From assembly GCA_033720815.1 (NCBI GenBank), contig JAWWBT010000011.1, positions 1-30,096 on the forward strand: 30,096 nucleotides of DNA. Direction: 5' to 3'. The notes beneath the pieces are model-generated. The model was not told the origin of the DNA. It made no database searches and worked only from the letters and a program-made list of their open reading frames with translations. The position numbers were made by a program, and so were the translations under genes. Of this stretch, positions 1-9,495 are shown one piece after another. The first letter of the stretch is position 1. The number at the start of each line of letters is the position of its first letter. Source of the DNA: JAWWBS01 sp033720815. GTDB lineage: Bacteria; Pseudomonadota; Gammaproteobacteria; Natronospirales; JAJUFS01.

Positions 1-292
1 CGCGTGTCAGCATGTAGCCGATCTCCCCGGCACGATGAGCGTGATTCACGTTGCGCAGGAATATCACACCGATCTTCCTCTCCTCGTTATCGACTACCGC
101 CCAGTAAGCATCGTCCGGTGCCGAGAGCCAGCGCAGCAGCATGGCCTCGGCCTCGTCGGCAGAAAGAGGATTGATGCGGCTGTAGCGTACGACTTCGGCC
201 TCGCCAAACATTTCTGCCATCAGGTCGCCGTCGCTGGCTGCCAGCGCGCGCAGCCTGCAGTTGCGTGAATGAAGTTCCACTGCCTTTTTCAT
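1..292 (-). CDS. GNAT-family N-acetyltransferase, 3' end cut by window edge
   Basis: The reverse strand is open from an ATG at 292 to the left edge, giving about 97 residues of the N-terminal part of a protein. The start is supported by AGGA about 10 bases upstream. The order of elements matches RimJ/RimL-like GNAT acetyltransferases, which move an acetyl group from acetyl-CoA to an amine. These elements are an early RLRAL strand, a helix with EMFGEAEVVRYSRI, an ADEAEAMLLRW helix, then WAVVD, a KIGVIFLRN strand and AGEIGYML, the strand that leads into the acetyl-CoA-binding motif A. The CoA-binding RxxGxG/A loop lies beyond the edge, so activity cannot be judged. It sits 45 bases downstream of the TerC-like gene on the same strand and may share its transcript. 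The substrate is unknown. Confidence 0.8.
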   Translation of the reverse strand, partial: MKKAVELHSRNCRLRALAASDGDLMAEMFGEAEVVRYSRINPLSADEAEAMLLRWLSAPDDAYWAVVDNEERKIGVIFLRNVNHAHRAGEIGYMLTR

Positions 293-337
293 CACCAGTT
301 CCTGTCAGGATTGCCTGGAAGCTGCCATGCGCAGGAT

Positions 338-1078
338 TCAGGCACCGGGAGTCGATGCACGTCCACGTGCTCGCCGCTTGTCCCGCAATCGCATGTTGAG
401 CATCTCCACGCTGAAGGAGAACGCCATCGCGAAATAGATGTAACCCTTCGGGATGTGGAACTCGAGACCTTCCGCAACCAGTGCCGTACCAATCAGCACC
501 AGGAATGAAAGCGCCAGCATCTTGATTGTCGGGTGCTCGTTGACGAAGGCGCTGATCGCGCCGGCAAACAGCAGCATCACGCCGATCGCAATGATGATTG
601 CCGCAGCCATGACCCAGAGCGTGTCGGCCATGCCGATTGCGGTGATGACTGAATCCAGGGAAAAGACCACGTCGAGCACGAGAATCTGCGCGATCACCGA
701 GAAATAGGTGCTGTGCGTGCGTTCGATATTGTGAGGGTCCTCGATTTCAAGCGAACCATGAATCTCGTAAGTACTTTTCGCCAGCAGGAACAGGCCGCCG
801 CCGATCAGGATCAGGTCTCGCACCGAAATGGCTTCACCGAATACGGTGAATAGCGGCTCGGTCAGGTGTGCCAGCCAGAAAACCGAGCCCAGCAGCATCA
901 GGCGGGTAACCACGGCCAGCATCAAGCCGGTGTTGCGCGCCTTCGCGCGCTGCTCTTCCGGCAGTTTCCCGGAGAGGATGGAGATGAAGATGATGTTGTC
1001 GATGCCGAGCACGATCTCCAGCAGCGTCAACGTGACCAGCGCTGCCCAGATATTCGGATCGGTAATCCATTCGAACAT
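338..1078 (-). CDS. TerC/YgdQ-family integral membrane protein
   Basis: This is a 246-residue multi-pass inner-membrane protein of the TerC superfamily, close in pattern to E. coli YgdQ. The family is thought to handle metal ions, with manganese export shown for some members, but the substrate here is inferred only. The diagnostic motif LLEIVLGIDNIIF lies near residues 18-30, and its partner LDVVFSLDSVITAIG near residue 135. The two conserved acidic residues in these membrane motifs are present. The end carries KMLALSFLVLIG and PKGYIYFAMAFSFSVE, typical of YgdQ. I chose the ATG at 1078, not the longer frame from 1135, because GGGAGGTT lies just upstream and the family begins with FxWITDP. It is divergent from the esterase and precedes the GNAT gene. 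Confidence 0.93.
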   Translation of the reverse strand: MFEWITDPNIWAALVTLTLLEIVLGIDNIIFISILSGKLPEEQRAKARNTGLMLAVVTRLMLLGSVFWLAHLTEPLFTVFGEAISVRDLILIGGGLFLLAKSTYEIHGSLEIEDPHNIERTHSTYFSVIAQILVLDVVFSLDSVITAIGMADTLWVMAAAIIIAIGVMLLFAGAISAFVNEHPTIKMLALSFLVLIGTALVAEGLEFHIPKGYIYFAMAFSFSVEMLNMRLRDKRRARGRASTPGA

Positions 1079-1142
1079 GTCGCAACCTCCCCGGGTTAAA
1101 GCGACGAGCATAGCGGAGCAGGCGCACTCCTGCACATGGCTT

Positions 1143-1151
1143 TGCTAGACT
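1143..1151 (+). promoter_or_regulatory. Possible extended -10 promoter for the esterase
   Basis: In the divergent gap between the TerC-like gene and the esterase, TGC-TAGACT on the plus strand resembles an extended -10 element (TGn plus TANNNT). No good -35 box is found at normal spacing, which extended -10 promoters can tolerate. The esterase ATG lies about 34 bases further on, with AAGGAGAAAGG as a ribosome binding site. Weak call based on one motif. Confidence 0.25.
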
Positions 1152-1184
1152 GCGCTGTCTCTCGCAACCGACAAGGAGAAAGGC

Positions 1185-1850
1185 ATGGCAGACCGCCTCG
1201 AAACCGTGGAGCTTGGCGCGGAAGAAGCGCAATGGAGCGTGATCTGGTTGCACGGCCTGGGTGCCGACGGCCATGATTTCGAACCCATTGTTCCCGAACT
1301 GCGCCTCCCGGATTCACTGGCGGTGCGCTTCATCTTTCCGCACGCGCCGGTACGACCGGTCACGCTGAATGGCGGCATGCCGATGCGCGCGTGGTTCGAC
1401 CTTTCTGCACTGAGCCAGGACGCGCCGTTCGATCACGAAGGCTATGGCGCAACGCGCGAAGCAGTGATCGAGCTGATTCGCCGCGAAAACGAACGCGGGG
1501 TGCCGACCGAGTGCATCGTGCTGGCGGGTTTCTCGATGGGCGGTGCGGTGTCGCTGGGTGTCGGCATGGCGCTGGATGAAGAGCTCGCCGGCATCATGGG
1601 GCTATCCACTTTCCTGTTCCCTGCAGAAAAGACCGGCCTCGAGGCACATGCGGCAAATCAGGACACACCGGTGTTCATGGCGCACGGCCAGTACGACCCG
1701 GTCGTACCGATCGATTTCGGCAAGACCACACGTCGCCAGGTGGAAGAGCAGGGCATGACGGTGGAGTGGCATGAATACGCCATGCCACATGCAGTCTGTC
1801 CGGAAGAAATTGCCGCGATCAGCGACTGGTTGAAGAAACGCTTCGCCTGA
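1185..1850 (+). CDS. Carboxylesterase / acyl-protein-thioesterase-like hydrolase (Abhydrolase_2)
   Basis: This 221-residue cytoplasmic alpha/beta hydrolase has the length and layout of the Abhydrolase_2 family, which includes Pseudomonas carboxylesterase EstB and eukaryotic acyl-protein thioesterases. These enzymes cut short-chain carboxyl esters or thioesters. Visible marks are the oxyanion-hole region WLHGLGADGHDF (residues 21-32), the nucleophile elbow GFSMGG with Ser117, Asp171 in HGQYDPVVP, and His202 in MPHAVC, so the catalytic triad is complete. There is no signal peptide. The start has a strong ribosome binding site (AAGGAGAAAGG). The gene stands alone on the plus strand, and its stop lies 12 bases from the stop of tamB, with no room for a clear terminator. 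The natural substrate is unknown. Confidence 0.93.
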   Translation: MADRLETVELGAEEAQWSVIWLHGLGADGHDFEPIVPELRLPDSLAVRFIFPHAPVRPVTLNGGMPMRAWFDLSALSQDAPFDHEGYGATREAVIELIRRENERGVPTECIVLAGFSMGGAVSLGVGMALDEELAGIMGLSTFLFPAEKTGLEAHAANQDTPVFMAHGQYDPVVPIDFGKTTRRQVEEQGMTVEWHEYAMPHAVCPEEIAAISDWLKKRFA

Positions 1851-1862
1851 ATTGCCTCGCGA

Positions 1863-4800
1863 TTAACGCCCACTTTCAATCGTGTAGAGGAAGTCTGCCG
1901 AATTCTCGAGGCCACTGACCGCTTCCAGCGTCCACTTGCTGCTGAGGCGGTAACGGATGCGGAAGGAATTTGCTGCCTCGAAGAGACCGATGCCGTAACT
2001 CACGTAGAGATCGGGCGAGAGGTACTTGCCGAGCACCAGTGAGGTTTTCGATTCGTCACCCACATCCTGGAGGGTGGCTTCCTCGAGGTCGAATCGATCC
2101 TTCAATTCCCCGGTGAGAGCGCCTCCACCGAGGCCCAGTGCCAATGCGGCATTGTTGATTTCGGTCTGGTCGTTTTCGTCGCGGCTCGCCGGGCGGCCCA
2201 GCACCAGCCAGGAGAGCTGGTCCTGCTGGGTCATCGATGGGTCCGAGTAGAGTTCCAGCTGCGGTTCCCGCAGGTCGCCGCGCAAGGTTACGCCGACCGT
2301 GATGTCCGGTGCAGGCTCCCTTACCGCGCGAATATCGAGGCCGGGCTCGGTCAGGGGCTGTCCGGTATAGATCAGCTCGCCGCGCACCAGTCGCAGTCGC
2401 TGGCCATAAGCGCGGTAACGACCATTCACCAGTGCCAGGCGGCCTTCGCCACGTGCCGGTGAATCCGGTTCGCGAATGACCCGCAGGTTTCCTTCGATAT
2501 CGGTTTCCAGGCCAAAGCCGGAAAAACTGACTTCCTCTCCCAGGGTGGTCCGCACATCGGCACGCACCTCGATGCGGTCCCGGCGTTCTGCCTCTGCACT
2601 GGCCTCGGCGTCAACAAAAACCTGGTCCTCACTGGCGCTGACGGTACCGGTGGACAGCTCCCTGGGTTCGATGATCGCGCGTGGCACATGGAGCCTGCCG
2701 TTGATCACGATTTCCCGGCCATCGGCATCCAGCTCAAGGTCGGGTGACAACAACAGCTTGAGCTCGCGCGTATTGCTGACCGTGAAGCGTTCACCCTTCA
2801 TGCTGCCCTCGGCGAGCAACTTGCCACCACGCTCGCGCAACGACAGGTCGGCTTCCAGCCTGCCTTCGCCGGATTTCATGCCGGCTTCCAGTTCGACATC
2901 ATCGCCGCGGCCGACGAGCTTCATGCCGATGTCCTCAAGCTGCAGTCCGTAGCGCGCGAGTTGCAGGCTACCGTTACGCAGTTCTGCGCTTCCCTCGATG
3001 CGCGGGTCCTCCGTCGTGCCGCCGACGGTGAGGTCGGCGCCGAACTGGCCCTGGATCCGGTTTACCTCCGGGTAGATCGCGGCAAGCAGTTCGAGCCGTT
3101 GCAAGGCCGCCTGGATGTTGATGTCCAGTGGTGCCGGTGAGTCATCGGCAGGGACACCGATGGTTCCTCCACCGTTGATGCGGCCCGAGCGACCCAGGTC
3201 GAGCGTCATGTCGGTATCGATCTGGCGGTCAGCAAGGCCCAGGTTGGCACTGCCGCCGTACCATTCGAGCAAGGGTGGTGGTTCTTCGTCGTCTTCCTGT
3301 TCGCGTTGCGCGCGCACGCTGCCGGCCCGTAATTCGAGGTTCGCGGATGCGGTGAGCCGCGGCTGGTTACCGGCTTTCGCGCTGAAATTGAAGCCGCCCC
3401 GGTAATCCAGGCCCGCGGGAAGCAGGGCACCGAAATATTCCAGGCGCGCGCGCTCCAGGTCGGCGCTTGCCTGCCAGTATTGCCCGTCCCATTCCAGCGC
3501 ACTGCACAGGCGCGCCTGTTCGCGCCCAAGGCAGAAGCGATCGAGCTTCACGGTAGATGTGCCGAGCGTAATCGGTACCGGACCCCCGCTGCCTTCGGCA
3601 AGCCGCCATGCACCGGCCTGTCGTGCACCGAGCTCTATTCCAACAAGCTGGCCTTGCCACTGGTTGTCCAGCCACTCCCCGTTGCCGGACAGTTGCACCT
3701 GGCCATCCGCAACCTGCACGGAAAGGCTCGCGCTGTTGCCGGCGCGCGTGCCGTTCATGTCGAATCGCGCGGCTTCAATGCCACGACCAACAATGCGGGC
3801 GTCGTCCAGCAACAGGGATATCGAAGATTCCCGTTCGCCAGCGGCATCAAGATTGAAGTCCACTTCCGCGCGCGCTGCGCTGAAGTTCGGCAGCAACAGG
3901 TTTTCGCCTTCAGCCTGCAGCTCGATCCAGTTATCGCCTTCGCTGCGCTGCCAGCGACCGTCCGCAACGACGCTTCCGCCATAGCGTTGGTCGATCGCTG
4001 CAATTTCCGCAACGCGAAGCTCGATGGAAATCCCGTCTCCGTGTGAATCACCGTCGGCGGCAAGCGTTGCGTCACCAGCGGCAATGCGCATGTCGTTCGC
4101 TTCCCAGCGATTCCCTGCAATGCGCAACCTGCCTGATCCACCCAGCTCATTGCTGTTGAGCGAACCCTTCAACCTGGCAAGCGTGAACGTGTGCGGACCA
4201 TCGGCCGACAGTACCGACTCGCCACTGGCCTCGATGCCGATCTTGCCTGGGAGCGTTGCGAGGAAGGGTTGTGGATTGAAACCGTCCGCATCGAGCGACC
4301 ATGAAAGCTGCTTCGTCTCCAGGGCAAGCCTCGATTTACCTTCTGCTGTGCCACCAAGCCACTGCAGCGAATCGATGGTTGCCTGAACCGTCGAGCGGTC
4401 GCCGGACCCGGTTACCGCGAGGCTGCCGCCGGGCAAATCGCCATGGCGAAATGTACCCTGGACGGCAAAGCGATAATTGGACGGCTTGCCCGAGAATTCG
4501 GCCTGGCCCTCTTGCAGTTGAAGTGTCTTGCCCCCCACCGGAAGACGGATGTCTCGCCACTCCACGTTGGCATCGACCTCGGCGCTGGGGAAGTCTGCGG
4601 TCGCGCCGAGATTCAGGCGTCCGCCGCTGGCGGCAAGCGATGCCGTCGTATTGGCCGCATTGGTGTCGCCATGAAAGGCGATGCGGCCGTCCGTGATACG
4701 TCCCTGGTCACGGCGTGCTTCCGGAAGCGGAAGCTGCAACGTGTCGATGAACAGGGTGCCGGAATAGGACAAGGCATCCTTCCAGCCCAGGTTTGCGTCC

Positions 4801-5801
4801 AGTCTTGCAGCTGCATCGTAAGCCGGAACAGCAAGCGCGGTCTGCCGGCTGCGCAGGCCATCCGGGCGAATGTCGAGTTGCGGCCTGATGCTCGCGTCGA
4901 GGTCGGCGATGCGCAGCTGCAACGAACCGCTTGCCTGCGTGAGTTGCGGGTTTCCATCCAGCTGCAGTGCCGCTTCAAGCGACTGCAAGGGTTGCAGCAC
5001 CGGGAGCTCGTCAGAACTGACACGTGGAATGTCCAGGCTTGCCTGCCAGCGAATGCCATCGAGTACATTGAAAAGCTTGCCGTGCAGGCGCGCACTGGCT
5101 GGGTCCTTGAGCTCGGCGTTGATATCCAGGGTGCGAAGGTTGCCCCTTGCCGTTGCCTGGAGATGAATGTCCCGACCATCGACTGCGGGTCTACCAGCCA
5201 GTAATGCATCCAGCTCCGCATTCGTCGCAAACGGAGCGGCCATTTCGAGTGTGGCGCCCAGCGTGATCCGGTCGCCACTGCGACTCACTGCCAATGAGTC
5301 GATGCGAAGCTGTTCATTATCGATGCTCGCGATGTGAGCCGAAATGCCAATGCTGTCGAACGAACCAACCTGCTTGATCCGCAGTGCCTCGATATCGATA
5401 TCGCGTAATTGGATGGCGAGCGGCAGCTCGAGCGACTCCAGCAGTCTTTCGAGATCAAGCGGTTCGCTGGATTCTTCATTTCCTGACGGCCAGTCGACTC
5501 CGACCGTACCGGTATGGAGTTTCAGCACCGAGAAATCACCGGTCCACAGCGCGAACGGTTCCCAGTCGAACTCGATGCGCGACACCGTGACCTCTCGTTC
5601 CCCGTCCCTCCAGCGAACATCGGTCAGCACGATCGGTCCGGCCAGGGCGCCGGATTCGTGCACGGCCTCCACCTTTCCCGGGACGAATCGCAACAGTTCC
5701 GGCAGCACCCAGCGGGTGAGCGTTTCGCTCTGGAGTGCAGCGAACGGCAATGTCGCGATGAGCAACAGAACCACGAGAGCTATGAGCAGCCAGCGCTTCA
5801 C
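1863..5801 (-). CDS. tamB: TamB, translocation and assembly module inner-membrane component
   Basis: This 1312-residue protein is close to the length of E. coli TamB (about 1260). It has one N-terminal membrane anchor (residues 5-23, rich in Leu, Val and Ala), then a long run of beta-strand-rich, low-cysteine sequence expected to form the periplasm-spanning hydrophobic groove. It ends in a clear TamB/DUF490 C-terminal domain with GRYRAYGQRLRLVRGELIY, DPSMTQQDQLSWLVLGRP, GLGGGALTG and KYLSPDLYVSYGIGLFE. TamB works with TamA in outer-membrane protein assembly and, by more recent work on AsmA-like proteins, in moving phospholipids to the outer membrane. Its ATG overlaps the tamA stop by four bases (ATGA), so the two are translationally coupled. 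It is the last gene of the long minus-strand directon. Confidence 0.97.
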   Translation of the reverse strand: MKRWLLIALVVLLLIATLPFAALQSETLTRWVLPELLRFVPGKVEAVHESGALAGPIVLTDVRWRDGEREVTVSRIEFDWEPFALWTGDFSVLKLHTGTVGVDWPSGNEESSEPLDLERLLESLELPLAIQLRDIDIEALRIKQVGSFDSIGISAHIASIDNEQLRIDSLAVSRSGDRITLGATLEMAAPFATNAELDALLAGRPAVDGRDIHLQATARGNLRTLDINAELKDPASARLHGKLFNVLDGIRWQASLDIPRVSSDELPVLQPLQSLEAALQLDGNPQLTQASGSLQLRIADLDASIRPQLDIRPDGLRSRQTALAVPAYDAAARLDANLGWKDALSYSGTLFIDTLQLPLPEARRDQGRITDGRIAFHGDTNAANTTASLAASGGRLNLGATADFPSAEVDANVEWRDIRLPVGGKTLQLQEGQAEFSGKPSNYRFAVQGTFRHGDLPGGSLAVTGSGDRSTVQATIDSLQWLGGTAEGKSRLALETKQLSWSLDADGFNPQPFLATLPGKIGIEASGESVLSADGPHTFTLARLKGSLNSNELGGSGRLRIAGNRWEANDMRIAAGDATLAADGDSHGDGISIELRVAEIAAIDQRYGGSVVADGRWQRSEGDNWIELQAEGENLLLPNFSAARAEVDFNLDAAGERESSISLLLDDARIVGRGIEAARFDMNGTRAGNSASLSVQVADGQVQLSGNGEWLDNQWQGQLVGIELGARQAGAWRLAEGSGGPVPITLGTSTVKLDRFCLGREQARLCSALEWDGQYWQASADLERARLEYFGALLPAGLDYRGGFNFSAKAGNQPRLTASANLELRAGSVRAQREQEDDEEPPPLLEWYGGSANLGLADRQIDTDMTLDLGRSGRINGGGTIGVPADDSPAPLDINIQAALQRLELLAAIYPEVNRIQGQFGADLTVGGTTEDPRIEGSAELRNGSLQLARYGLQLEDIGMKLVGRGDDVELEAGMKSGEGRLEADLSLRERGGKLLAEGSMKGERFTVSNTRELKLLLSPDLELDADGREIVINGRLHVPRAIIEPRELSTGTVSASEDQVFVDAEASAEAERRDRIEVRADVRTTLGEEVSFSGFGLETDIEGNLRVIREPDSPARGEGRLALVNGRYRAYGQRLRLVRGELIYTGQPLTEPGLDIRAVREPAPDITVGVTLRGDLREPQLELYSDPSMTQQDQLSWLVLGRPASRDENDQTEINNAALALGLGGGALTGELKDRFDLEEATLQDVGDESKTSLVLGKYLSPDLYVSYGIGLFEAANSFRIRYRLSSKWTLEAVSGLENSADFLYTIESGR

Positions 5802-7561
5802 AGGTCCGGACCTATGCTGATGTGGATTTCCACGCCACTGGATGGTCGCAGTTCCGAATCGCGCGGTGTCGCGAAATCGAGGCGAATCATTCCGAGTGGC
5901 GAACGCCAGCGCAGGCCCAGGCCAATGCCGGTTTCGAGTTCCATGTCCGGATCATTCGCGGCGTTGCCGGAATCGACGAAGGCCGCTACGCCCCAGTTCT
6001 CGGAAAACATGTACTCGAGTTCGGCTGAGCCAACGGCCATGTACTTGCCGCCTACTACATTTTCGTCAGCATCCTGTGGGCCGAGCGTGTTGTAATCGAA
6101 GCCGCGTACGCTGCGATCACCACCTGCGAAGTAACGGTGTGAAACCGGGAGCTCTGCCGCTTCGCTGATTGCAGTACCGGCAAGCTCGATCCGGAACAGC
6201 GCACGAATATCCTCGATCGGCGTGGTGATGTACTTGAACTGCATCCGGTACTGCGCGAACCCGACATCGGACCCGAGGCTCTCGGAAGCGCCGGTGACTT
6301 CATAGAATTCCTTGTAACCCTCGGCAGGGAACAGCGGGTCGTCGGAACGGGTCTTCAGGAAGGAAATACCCGGGAGAACAAGCGTGGTTGCACTTGCACC
6401 AACGGTGGTCGTGGCGCGTTCCTCCTCGTAGCGCAGGAATACCGTGCGCTGCCATGGGCCCAGCATGCGGATGATGTTGCCGCCGATTACCTTGGTGATG
6501 GAACGCTCGTCGCCCAGTTCGCGGTCTTCCCAGCTGCCGGTGAGTACAAATCGGTCTGTGCGCGGTTTCTTCAGCGGGATGGTGTAGCTCATGCCGAAGG
6601 ATTCATCCACTTCGGAAACACGTGCTTCCGCGTGGGTCTTGTGGCCGCGACGGTTCACGTAGCGATTGTCCCAGCCTGCGCTGAGACGGGCGCCGGTGTC
6701 CGTGCCGAAGCCCAGGCCGAGGGTGTAGCGATGTTTCGCGTTACGCGTCGCGTCAACCACTACCGGTACGCGTTGCTCTTCACCCTCTTTCCTGTCGGCC
6801 CGGACCTCGACATTGCTGTAGTAATCCGTGTCGCTCAGCGCATAGCGCAGGTCGAGCATCTCGCCATAATCGAATGGCTCACCCGACCGGAATTCCACGT
6901 AGCGTTCCAGGAAATCCTCGTCGAGCAGGTCCTGGCGGAACTCCACGTCGCCAAAGAAATACTGCTTGCCGGCATCGAGTGTCAGCAGGATCTCCGCAGC
7001 GTGCGCATTACGATCAACGCGCAACTGCTGGGTCGTGAATCGGGCATCCAGGAAGCCACGACCGATCGCGCGCGTGAGCAATGCATCCTTGAGGCTCGAA
7101 TATTCACCATGGTTCAACTGGCGCCCGACCCCGAGAGGTGATTGCTTGGCGCGTTGTTGCAGCATGTTGCGTAACGCGTCCGGGCCATTCACTGTAATGT
7201 CGACCCGTCGCACCACGACCGGGATTCCGGGTTCGATGACGTATCGGGCCAGCCATTCACCATCCTCGTCTTCCGGTGCGACAAGGCGTGCCGAAATATC
7301 CGGTGCGTAGTAACCGAAAGGCACCAGCGCATTCCGTATTTCTTCTCGTGCGCGAGCGTGCAGGCGGCGGATGGAGAGGGGCGTCAGGTCTTCCTCGTTA
7401 CGGTATTGCCAGATGCCGAGATATCCCTCGACGTTGCTGCGCACCGCATCTTCCACGCCTTCGATTTCAACCGTTACTTCCGCTGCCCAGGCGCCGGGCG
7501 CAAGCATGCCTGCTGCAAGCAGCAAGGCAAACCAGGCGCGGCGTGGAGCTCGAGGATGCAT
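5798..7561 (-). CDS. tamA: TamA, outer-membrane Omp85/BamA-family assembly protein
   Basis: This 587-residue protein begins with a Sec signal peptide (about residues 1-26, ending GAWA-A). POTRA domains follow over roughly residues 27-265, then a 16-strand Omp85 barrel. The Omp85 L6-loop signature is visible as GGDRSVRGFDYNTLGP, containing the conserved (V/I)RGF. The C-terminus, IRLDFATPR...IHISIGPDL, resembles the last strand of TamA rather than a Phe-ended BamA. TamA forms the outer-membrane half of the TAM complex with TamB. The gene overlaps tamB by four bases and begins five bases after the S9 peptidase stop, so it appears to be carried in a larger transcription unit rather than having its own promoter. 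Confidence 0.96.
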   Translation of the reverse strand: MHPRAPRRAWFALLLAAGMLAPGAWAAEVTVEIEGVEDAVRSNVEGYLGIWQYRNEEDLTPLSIRRLHARAREEIRNALVPFGYYAPDISARLVAPEDEDGEWLARYVIEPGIPVVVRRVDITVNGPDALRNMLQQRAKQSPLGVGRQLNHGEYSSLKDALLTRAIGRGFLDARFTTQQLRVDRNAHAAEILLTLDAGKQYFFGDVEFRQDLLDEDFLERYVEFRSGEPFDYGEMLDLRYALSDTDYYSNVEVRADRKEGEEQRVPVVVDATRNAKHRYTLGLGFGTDTGARLSAGWDNRYVNRRGHKTHAEARVSEVDESFGMSYTIPLKKPRTDRFVLTGSWEDRELGDERSITKVIGGNIIRMLGPWQRTVFLRYEEERATTTVGASATTLVLPGISFLKTRSDDPLFPAEGYKEFYEVTGASESLGSDVGFAQYRMQFKYITTPIEDIRALFRIELAGTAISEAAELPVSHRYFAGGDRSVRGFDYNTLGPQDADENVVGGKYMAVGSAELEYMFSENWGVAAFVDSGNAANDPDMELETGIGLGLRWRSPLGMIRLDFATPRDSELRPSSGVEIHISIGPDL

Positions 7562-7566
7562 GGCTC

Positions 7567-9495
7567 TCAGTCCAGGTTGTGAATGGTGATGCGAGGCAGG
7601 TCCAGTTGCGGCTCCAGGCCGAGTACCCGGCAGTAGAAGGCATATTCGGCATCCAGTGCGCTCTCGATGGTACTGGCCTGGCGAAAACCATGGCCTTCAC
7701 CGGGAAATTCGAGGTAGGCCGTTGCGACACCGTTTTCGCGGAGTGATCGGCACATGCGCTCGGACTGGTCCGGTGGCACTACAGGGTCATCCAGGCCCTG
7801 CAGGAAGATGACCGGGCAGGAAATCCTTCGGGCATGCAGCAGGGGTGAGCGCGCCTGCCAGGTTTCTCGTGATTCAGGCAGCGGTCCGATCAGCGAATCA
7901 CCGTAGCGGGACTCGAATTTCTCGGTATCCCGCATCGCGCTTTCCGGGTCCGCCACGCCGTAGTAGCTCGCACCTGCGGCGAAGACATCATGGAAGGTCA
8001 GTGCATTCAGCACGGTATAGCCGCCCGCGCTGGATCCGCTCACCAGCAACCGCTTCGCGTCTGCCTTGCCCTCTCGCGCCATGGCCCGTGCACCATTGAT
8101 GGCATCTTCCACATCGGCCTGTCCCCAGCGACCGTAGAGCGCACGGCGAAATCCCCGGCCGTAACCGGTGCTGCCCCGGTAATTCACGTCGAGCACGGCG
8201 AAGCCGCGCGAGGTCCAGTACTGGATCTTCATGTCCAGCAGCGGCGTGGTGGCAGCAGTCGGTCCACCATGACATTTCACCAGCAGTGGTGGTGCTGAAC
8301 CGTCGGGCCCCGCAACGCCCGGCAGGGTTGGCGGGTAATACAGGCCATGGGCTGTTTCATTGTCACCCGTGGCAAAGCTGACAGCCTCGGGTTGGCTGAA
8401 GCATTCGGTGGGATATGCCGGGCTGCCGGCGGTGCGCAGTTCGTGCAGGGTGTTGCCGTCGTGGTGCAGCACTGCATTGAAGCGCGTCGCGCTCCCGCCA
8501 AGTACGACGATGTGGCCGTCTTGCGCATCCAGCGTGTCGATGGTGTCTACCGGCAGGTCGAGTGCCTGCATGTCGCCACTGGCGATATCCAGAATGCCGG
8601 CTTCCCATTTTCCTTCCCGCGTCCATGCACACGCCAGCCGGTCATCATCGAGCGGACTCCAGCTGCGCATGCCATACACCCAGTGGGGCAGGCCGAATTC
8701 CGCTTCCATCGGGAATAGCGGGCGAATGCCTTCGGCGGAAGTGTGATACAGGTTCCACCAGTTGTCGCGATCGGACACGAAACCGAGGCGCTTGCGCCCC
8801 AGCCACTGCGGCTGCACGACCGATTCGTCGTCACCGCCGGCCACCTGCTGCGGATAACCGACACACGGAATGCCTTTCTCGACCCGAAGCGGTGCGCGCC
8901 ACAGGCGCGTGCCATCCCACGGCATGCGCGGGTGCGACCAGCTCAACCAGGCCAGCTCGGTGCCGGTCGGTGACGGAGTCGGTGAACTGTAGAAATCCTC
9001 GCCGGCAGAAAGCGTATGTACGCGACCATTGGTGGTGTCGATTGCCACCAGGCGGTGTTCGGGTTCCGGTGACCTGTCGATTTCTGCCACGGCATAAAGT
9101 AATTCGCGCAATGGATCGTGCACCAGGTCGGCAAACTTCCAGCCTTCGCAATCAGTCAGGCGTTGCGGTGACGAGTTCCCCGGGATGATGCGCCAGATGT
9201 CCTGGTCGGACTTGTTGACGAAGAACAGGTCGCCTTCGTGCACCGTGTACGGGCCGCCGCCGTATTCGTTGACACGGGACTGTGCGGAGAAGGGCGGCGG
9301 AAGCATGTCGCCGGGCGCCGAAGCACCGTCGCGCTGGCACACGATGACGCTACGGCCTTTTTCTTCCGGCCGGGATTCGAGCCACCAGGTTGCCTTGTCG
9401 AAACGGCGCGGCTGGCCAAGGCGTAGCGATGATGCCGCAACGTCTCGTCCACTGATCCGCGATGGCCAGCATCCGTAGGGAATGGTGTCAGTCAT
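7567..9495 (-). CDS. S9-family (prolyl oligopeptidase-like) serine peptidase
   Basis: This 642-residue protein has the two-domain plan of S9 peptidases. An N-terminal beta-propeller (about residues 20-370, with FFVNKSDQDIWRI, LGFVSDRDNWWNLY and similar blades) is followed by an alpha/beta-hydrolase catalytic domain. The catalytic triad reads as Ser489 in GSSAGGY, Asp570 in GLDDPVVPP and His602 in GEGHGF, and HGGPT (residues 409-413) supplies the oxyanion region. The NYRGSTGYGRGFR block is typical of the acylaminoacyl-peptidase/dipeptidyl-aminopeptidase branch. There is no signal peptide, so it should act on short peptides in the cytoplasm. It overlaps the upstream NRDE gene by four bases (ATGA) and lies five bases before tamA. 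A link to the TAM machinery is not established. Confidence 0.93.
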   Translation of the reverse strand: MTDTIPYGCWPSRISGRDVAASSLRLGQPRRFDKATWWLESRPEEKGRSVIVCQRDGASAPGDMLPPPFSAQSRVNEYGGGPYTVHEGDLFFVNKSDQDIWRIIPGNSSPQRLTDCEGWKFADLVHDPLRELLYAVAEIDRSPEPEHRLVAIDTTNGRVHTLSAGEDFYSSPTPSPTGTELAWLSWSHPRMPWDGTRLWRAPLRVEKGIPCVGYPQQVAGGDDESVVQPQWLGRKRLGFVSDRDNWWNLYHTSAEGIRPLFPMEAEFGLPHWVYGMRSWSPLDDDRLACAWTREGKWEAGILDIASGDMQALDLPVDTIDTLDAQDGHIVVLGGSATRFNAVLHHDGNTLHELRTAGSPAYPTECFSQPEAVSFATGDNETAHGLYYPPTLPGVAGPDGSAPPLLVKCHGGPTAATTPLLDMKIQYWTSRGFAVLDVNYRGSTGYGRGFRRALYGRWGQADVEDAINGARAMAREGKADAKRLLVSGSSAGGYTVLNALTFHDVFAAGASYYGVADPESAMRDTEKFESRYGDSLIGPLPESRETWQARSPLLHARRISCPVIFLQGLDDPVVPPDQSERMCRSLRENGVATAYLEFPGEGHGFRQASTIESALDAEYAFYCRVLGLEPQLDLPRITIHNLD